NCBI GenBank assembly: GCA_019411205.1
Contig: DXRF01000086.1
Coordinates: 1-10,478 of the forward strand
Origin: Parabacteroides sp.
GTDB taxonomy: Bacteria; Bacteroidota; Bacteroidia; Bacteroidales; Tannerellaceae
Length of the DNA: 10,478 bases
Direction: 5' to 3'
The notes under the pieces are model-generated. The model was not told the origin of the DNA and searched no databases. It was given only the letters and a program-made list of their open reading frames with translations. The translations under genes and the position numbers were made by a program. Shown piece by piece: positions 7,601-10,478 of the stretch. Each line of letters opens with the position of its first letter. The first letter of the stretch is position 1.

Positions 7601-8660
7601 CATCCAACAAGGGGTTAGCCAGCAAGATGGCACGTTTGCATTCCAATGCTCTCTTAGCATTGGCGATGGCCTGTTCGTCACCGTTATAGATGCCTTTGAA
7701 GCCTTTCTTTTCGAGCTGCACGAGTTCGTTCAGCATCGGTTCGTATTTGGCGGCGTCGTAGCCTTTCTGCTTTTTCATATCGGCGAAAGCCAATTTGACG
7801 GCTTCGACGTTCAGCCATTCCAAATCGCTCTGAAGCGTGTACAGCTCCTGTACTTTCTCAACCAGTTCGAGATATTTGTGTATCTGTGTACTGAGATCTT
7901 TTTCGTTTGCGATCTGCTTTGCCATATTCGAATAGTAGGCTCCGTCCTTCAACCGGGCGATCGCATTATCCGCAGCTTGCTTTTCGATGGAGGCATCCGG
8001 GGTGATCAGCCAGGTATCCAGGCCGTCCAGTACACCACCCAGCATACCGATTTCTTCCGGATACTTGTTGTTCAGTTCTTCCGCAACAAAGGTCGGAACC
8101 GTATTCAAGGCTTGGAAGAACACGCTGCCGCCGCTTGAAGTATCGTCGATACCGACTTCGGCTTCGAAACGGACATACTGCCCTTTTACCGGATATACCA
8201 ACGTACCGTTCGCATGGCAGAACACACCGTGTTTGTATTCCTTTCCGGCAATCACGATCTCGTGATCGTATGCATTCGTGTTCATCTTGGGTTTTGCCCA
8301 ACCGGCAACACCGTATTCATAAGGAACTTCATCTAACCATACGGCCGTACCATCAGCTTTAATCAAACGGGCATTTGCCCATACACCCTGATCGTAGTTC
8401 GTACCGTCGGGACCTCCGGCTGTTACAAGCACCAGCTTATCCACGCCTTTCAGGTCTACCACGAAAGGTTCGGCTTTCGCCTTATGCTTCATCCAGGTAG
8501 AGATGACGGGCATTCCGGATTTCTTCAGCTTTGCCTGTAATTCCGTTTTGGCTTTGACTGAGGCATCAATCCACGTTTCCGCCTTCTTCTGCTTGGGTCC
8601 GGCGGATACCATAGCAGAAGAGGACAGAAAGAGTGATACTAATAAATAGTATTTGTTCAT
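4665..8660 (-). CDS. Exported di-haem multidomain protein: NPCBM, propeller, HzsA-like, FGE-like domains
   Basis: A 1331-residue exported protein. Residues 1-20 are a signal peptide with a likely cut after VSA-20. About 60-190 fit an NPCBM carbohydrate-binding module (GKEYKHGVFCHANG at 139-152, VGIDD at 169-173, GSVFFQ at 178-183). A helical, Lys/Glu-rich region follows (about 220-345). About 400-700 hold repeated strand motifs with Asp-Gly turns, as in TolB/WD-like beta-propellers. About 740-830 resemble the middle region of hydrazine synthase alpha (PVEEDGSVIF, PLDKDG, PGEVVSCIGCHED), with haem site CIGCH at 824-828. A second site, CIACH, is at 874-878 within a cytochrome-like VQPILDRACIACHNG block. 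After a Pro/Lys-rich linker (about 1014-1045), about 1065-1331 form an FGE/SUMF1-type domain (IPAGEFVMGS, LPTEAQWEWACRAG, HGNVAEW, RGGSY, GFRM). The segment carrying the FGE catalytic cysteines (about 1298-1328) has none, so sulfatase activation is unlikely. Substrate and electron partner are unknown. ccsBA follows and would mature the haems. Confidence 0.88.
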   Translation of the reverse strand: MNKYYLLVSLFLSSSAMVSAGPKQKKAETWIDASVKAKTELQAKLKKSGMPVISTWMKHKAKAEPFVVDLKGVDKLVLVTAGGPDGTNYDQGVWANARLIKADGTAVWLDEVPYEYGVAGWAKPKMNTNAYDHEIVIAGKEYKHGVFCHANGTLVYPVKGQYVRFEAEVGIDDTSSGGSVFFQALNTVPTFVAEELNNKYPEEIGMLGGVLDGLDTWLITPDASIEKQAADNAIARLKDGAYYSNMAKQIANEKDLSTQIHKYLELVEKVQELYTLQSDLEWLNVEAVKLAFADMKKQKGYDAAKYEPMLNELVQLEKKGFKGIYNGDEQAIANAKRALECKRAILLANPLLDADKIVAARFKVGSKAHQVMTPSLGTQANNWSNQESAGREGFDAEIVELSNLRGDIQMRQVYKPKNGSSIADLKLHWNGDRVMFTQTQDDKRWNIYEVNLDGTGFKPLVENDEPDLEFYDGTYLPDGRVIAISNIGYQGVPCVNGSDAVGNMVLYDPKDKSMRRLTFDQDANWNPVIMNNGRVMYTRWEYTDLTHYYSRIVMHMNPDGTENKALYGSGAMFPNSTFDVQPLPGHGSAFVGIISGHHGVARSGRMIIFDPTKGRKSTAGMVQEIPHRNRPIKEEIKDELVNGVWPQFVKPTPLNDKYFLVAAKLDPHALWGLYLVDVYDNVTCLMQAEGEGYISPILVRKTKTPPSIPDRVKLNEKEATFFIQDIYEGEGLQGIPRGTVKSLRLHAYEYAYVKTRSDHNWHGIQSGWDIKRLLGTVPVEEDGSVIFKAPANTPISIQPLDKDGVAIQWMRSWVTGQPGEVVSCIGCHEDQNQIAIPKRVIASQKAPSALTLPEGGTRSFTFDLEVQPILDRACIACHNGEGKAFDLRGGKKDKLGYGTSYLNLHPYVHRQGGEGDMVVLQPYEYHPNTSELVRLLKKGHHNVKLTDKEWKTLYNWIDYNAPDKGYFNANVLNDLPYKGFDQIKRRKELTDKYANGAGVDWKKEIADYADYLKKQGPITPVMPEKAAPVKEKNVKAKGWPFGADRIKEMLAKEKETRKVVEIAPGVKVNFVRIPAGEFVMGSYRGEPDVYPTAKVKISKGFWMAELETTNEQFQTIFPDHDSRFVDQQWKDHVVQGYPANKPEQPVIRVSYNDAMEFCRKLSEKTGLNITLPTEAQWEWACRAGSDQDFWYGDMHADFGKKDNLADKTTLLFAVSGIDPQPMAKTNPWYKYYTFLPKEESVDDGNLVQVGGKAYEANPFGLYSMHGNVAEWTRSDYVSYPYNEKTKETSEYKVARGGSYIDRPKYAASHTRKAYYPYQRVFNVGFRMIIED

Positions 8661-8686
8661 GTAATAAATTATGAGGTGTTTATTAC
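8661..8686. promoter_or_regulatory. Perfect 8-bp inverted repeat abutting the di-haem gene start codon
   Basis: GTAATAAA (8661-8668) and TTTATTAC (8679-8686) are exact reverse complements separated by 10 bases. They fill almost the whole 29-base gap between the cupin gene's stop codon and the di-haem gene's ATG, with one arm touching the ATG. In the mRNA this would be an A/U-rich hairpin over the ribosome-entry site. It could tune translation of the large downstream gene relative to the cupin, or be a protein-binding dyad. No U-tract follows, so it is not a terminator. Confidence 0.6.
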
Positions 8687-8689
8687 TTA

Positions 8690-9451
8690 TTATAACGCAG
8701 CTTTCGTGTTGGTGAAGCGCAAGCCGTCATTGTCGTGATAGCATGCCCATTCATCAACAATAGCACCTTCAGGACCAGCCATCATAAAGTGGAATGTTTC
8801 CAACTCTTTCAGGCGAAGAACATCACCAACATTCTGTACGACGAAGTTTTTGCTCTTGATCGGACCGTGAGTAGCGGGGATAGCAGGAGCGTTCGGAGTC
8901 TCGTCGCCAATTTCAGAGAAGTTGTAAACCCATCCTTTTTCAACCATCCAGGATTCATGTTTAGCCGGGAATTTGGTCTTTACATGTGCATGTTCGGGGA
9001 TCATCTGTCCCGGAAGCAGATAGATAGCGTGGGCGAAGTAGCCGTATTCAGGATCGTTGATCCAGAAAATACCACCCATACCTACGTTTTCAAAATCGCC
9101 CAGACCGAAGTCAGTCACCCACATGTCCTTAGCCATCAGTTCGGTGAAAGGAACACCGTAGAAAGCGAACATGTCTTTCATTGCTTCCATAGCAACATCC
9201 TGTTGGAACTTGCCGTCTTTGTAGAAATCGGCATTTGTGTACTTCTTTGAATACTTCATTTCTTTATTATTTTTACAGTTAGCATTGTTGTTACATTCAT
9301 TTTTGCAGTTGCTTCCGCACTGTTCGGTGCATTGTCCTTCACCTGCTGCTGCGCAACAGGTAGCTTCGCCAGTAGATGTTTTGCCGTTACATGCAGCCAT
9401 AGAAAGCAGAAGGGCTCCCATAGCGGCTGATTTCATAAAATTCTTTTTCAT
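8690..9451 (-). CDS. Cupin-domain lipoprotein with cysteine-rich stalk
   Basis: A 253-residue protein with a lipoprotein signal (Lys-rich start, hydrophobic core, SMAAC with Cys21 as the lipidation site), so it is probably membrane-anchored on the envelope side. Residues 32-59 hold seven cysteines (32, 33, 41, 45, 49, 53, 59), four of them spaced every four residues; this resembles a metal-binding or disulfide-rich stalk. The Asn-rich end leads into a folded domain from about 66. That domain carries cupin motif 1 in expanded form: Gly148, then His154-x-His156, Glu166 after an insertion (His165 adjacent), and Gly173. His221 in TFHFMMAGPEG supplies the motif-2 histidine, so a metal site of His154/His156/Glu166/His221 is plausible. 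PGQMIPEHAH and the GDVLRLKELETFHF block recall cupin sugar isomerases of the D-lyxose isomerase kind, but that is weak resemblance only. It precedes the di-haem gene by 29 bases and is probably co-transcribed with it. Confidence 0.82.
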   Translation of the reverse strand: MKKNFMKSAAMGALLLSMAACNGKTSTGEATCCAAAGEGQCTEQCGSNCKNECNNNANCKNNKEMKYSKKYTNADFYKDGKFQQDVAMEAMKDMFAFYGVPFTELMAKDMWVTDFGLGDFENVGMGGIFWINDPEYGYFAHAIYLLPGQMIPEHAHVKTKFPAKHESWMVEKGWVYNFSEIGDETPNAPAIPATHGPIKSKNFVVQNVGDVLRLKELETFHFMMAGPEGAIVDEWACYHDNDGLRFTNTKAAL

Positions 9452-9512
9452 TTTTTCTCTTGTTTATTTAGTTAGTAATATTTGTTCCTTACCTATTCCT
9501 AATTCCCTGCCG

Positions 9513-9567
9513 GGGAAACTTTTGTTTCCATATGAGGAAACTTTTGTTTCATGCCTATGAAACGTTT
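9513..9567. repeat. 22-bp-phased GAAAC/GTTTC dyad cluster
   Basis: GAAACTTTTGTTTC occurs twice (9515-9528 and 9537-9550), and a third, partial unit GAAACGTTT is at 9559-9567. The starts are exactly 22 bases apart each time, about two turns of the helix. Each full unit is itself a dyad (GAAAC/GTTTC around TTTT). Neighbouring half-sites also pair: GTTTCC with GGAAAC (9524-9541), and GTTTCAT with ATGAAAC, a perfect 7-bp stem at 9546-9563. A smaller TTCCC/GGGAA stem (9503-9517) adjoins. The last unit overlaps the stop codon of the upstream gene. The cluster lies in the 114-base gap before the cupin gene, where an operator array or a switchable mRNA structure would fit. No U-tract or clear TAnnTTTG was found in this gap. 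Confidence 0.7.
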
Positions 9568-10478
9568 ATTCGATGGCGATCCCTTCTATTTCGATCAGTA
9601 ACTCATCCCGGCAAACATCTGCCCACATATACGATATGGGGATATTCAAATTATATCCTTCCAAGAGTTCGCGTGCCTCTTTATAGAAGGATTTATCTTT
9701 CAGATAGACACGCAGCATTTTCAGCTTCGCCTTACCGATCAGCTGGTCGATGTTTTCCATCGTGATATGGAGCTGGTGTCTGAGACCTACCCCTACCAGG
9801 CTTTCTTCTCCGCGGATAGCTGCCGTACCGGAAATGTAGACGATCCGCCGGTCATCAAAAGTCATGCTTTTGGCCCGTTCGAACTTCGGAGTGGCTTTCT
9901 TCTGCTGGGCAGCTTCGAGGACCTGGGCCGAATAGGCATGGGCGGCTATCTGCAACTTATTGTCGATCGGGGTGGCGTAGCACTCGGGACGGGCGAACAC
10001 AGCCGCATCCAAGTCGACCAGTATACCGCCCAAGTTGGCTCCGATACCGGTAGCTGCCGGATAGCCGTTCTTCCAGTCTGTCTTTTCATAGAAATCGGCA
10101 CGGGCGTTATTGAACATCTGGTAATGCTGGTCTGGCCCGTCGAAACGGGTGATCTGCTCGATGTAGTTCCACTGGCGGATGATGCTGTTTATGGGGAAAC
10201 CTTCCCGGCGCATCACCTCTCCCATCGTGTGGAATACTTCGGCGGACTGCTGCTGGATACCGAAGTTGATCACATCTCCATGGAAACCGCCGGCAAAGAG
10301 GAAACGACCGTCGGCATTTTCCAGTATGACATACGGGAAACCACCGTGATGGCGGAAGGTGATCTGATCGCCTTCGTCCGCTTTGTAGCTATGGACTTCC
10401 AGGATCAGCCCGGCATTCAGAGGGGGCTGTGAAACGTAGCTCAGAACCGGTTCGTGAGCCCCGTAGGACTTACGGATC
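9566..10478 (-). CDS. Rid/chorismatase-superfamily protein, 5' end outside window
   Basis: The last 303 residues of a protein whose reading frame stays open to the right edge of the window. An apparent GTG start at 10273 is only an internal valine; the upstream 68 codons hold no stop and encode sensible sequence (FRHHGGFPYVILE, DGRFLFAGGFHGD). Numbering from the window edge, RQWNYIEQI (101-109), YPAATGIG (139-146), YISGTAAIRGEES (214-226) followed by a Gln/Thr/Asn-Ile helix, and CRDELLIEIEGIAIE at the C-terminus match the pattern of FkbO/Hyg5/XanB2-type chorismatases, which are built on Rid (YjgF) folds. Chorismatases usually have GTASIVGH where this protein has GTAAIRGE, and the arginine of true Rid imine deaminases is not at its expected place. 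Membership of the superfamily is likely; chorismate as substrate is doubtful. No signal peptide can be judged. The cupin gene starts 114 bases downstream. Confidence 0.75.
   Translation of the reverse strand, partial: IRKSYGAHEPVLSYVSQPPLNAGLILEVHSYKADEGDQITFRHHGGFPYVILENADGRFLFAGGFHGDVINFGIQQQSAEVFHTMGEVMRREGFPINSIIRQWNYIEQITRFDGPDQHYQMFNNARADFYEKTDWKNGYPAATGIGANLGGILVDLDAAVFARPECYATPIDNKLQIAAHAYSAQVLEAAQQKKATPKFERAKSMTFDDRRIVYISGTAAIRGEESLVGVGLRHQLHITMENIDQLIGKAKLKMLRVYLKDKSFYKEARELLEGYNLNIPISYMWADVCRDELLIEIEGIAIE

Noticed and set aside
6867..8138. Plus-strand open frames inside the di-haem gene (also 4602-5978)
   Set aside because: They are antisense shadows of a continuous 1331-residue coding frame with clear domains; no promoter or ribosome site was seen.
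4665..8660. Genuine hydrazine synthase (anammox) function
   Set aside because: Only one subunit-like region is present, fused to unrelated domains, with none of the partner subunits or other anammox genes nearby.
9546..9563. Intrinsic terminator after the Rid-like gene
   Set aside because: The 7-bp stem is perfect but low in GC and followed by AAAAG rather than a U-run on the minus strand.
10271..10273. GTG as the start of the Rid/chorismatase-like gene
   Set aside because: The frame is open to the window edge with protein-like sequence upstream, so this GTG is an internal valine codon.

Overview
The window reads as chromosomal DNA of a gut-type Bacteroidota, most likely a Bacteroidales member of the Bacteroides/Parabacteroides kind. 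The support is a Bacteroidota-style promoter (TAnnTTTG at the -7 position), A-rich leaders that mostly lack a Shine-Dalgarno sequence, a fused ResB-CcsA (CcsBA) cytochrome c synthase, and a lipoprotein with a Bacteroidota-like signal peptide. The genus cannot be fixed from the sequence alone. All seven genes lie on the minus strand, packed tightly, with no tRNA, rRNA, CRISPR array, insertion sequence or phage gene.

In transcription order (right to left): (1) a 5'-truncated gene at the right edge for a Rid/chorismatase-superfamily protein (9566-10478); (2) a cupin lipoprotein with an unusual cysteine-rich stalk (8690-9451); (3) a 1331-residue exported protein combining an NPCBM-type carbohydrate-binding domain, a helical region, a beta-propeller, a hydrazine-synthase-alpha-like region with two CxxCH haem sites, and a C-terminal FGE/SUMF1-like domain lacking the catalytic cysteines (4665-8660); (4) ccsBA, the system II synthase that attaches haem to exported CxxCH proteins (2099-4534); (5) a small VOC/glyoxalase-fold protein (1711-2025); (6,7) dhaK and dhaL, a two-subunit dihydroxyacetone-kinase-type enzyme (655-1671 and 33-647).

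The central pattern is a putative cell-envelope redox module (cupin lipoprotein plus di-haem giant protein) encoded directly upstream of the machinery that would mature its haems, followed by a cytosolic ketose-kinase module. The NPCBM domain, a cupin that may be sugar-isomerase-like, the VOC protein and the DHA-type kinase share a small-carbohydrate theme. My inference is an uncharacterised pathway that modifies or oxidises a carbohydrate or ketose in the envelope and phosphorylates a product inside. The substrate is unknown, and the two halves could also be independent units, since a promoter candidate sits before ccsBA.

The intergenic regions hold structure: a 22-bp-phased series of GAAAC...GTTTC dyads upstream of the cupin gene, a perfect 8-bp inverted repeat filling the gap just before the di-haem gene's start codon, several dyads and CAGAT-type words before ccsBA, and a 7-bp tandem repeat after dhaL. 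No stretch longer than 300 bases lacks a gene.
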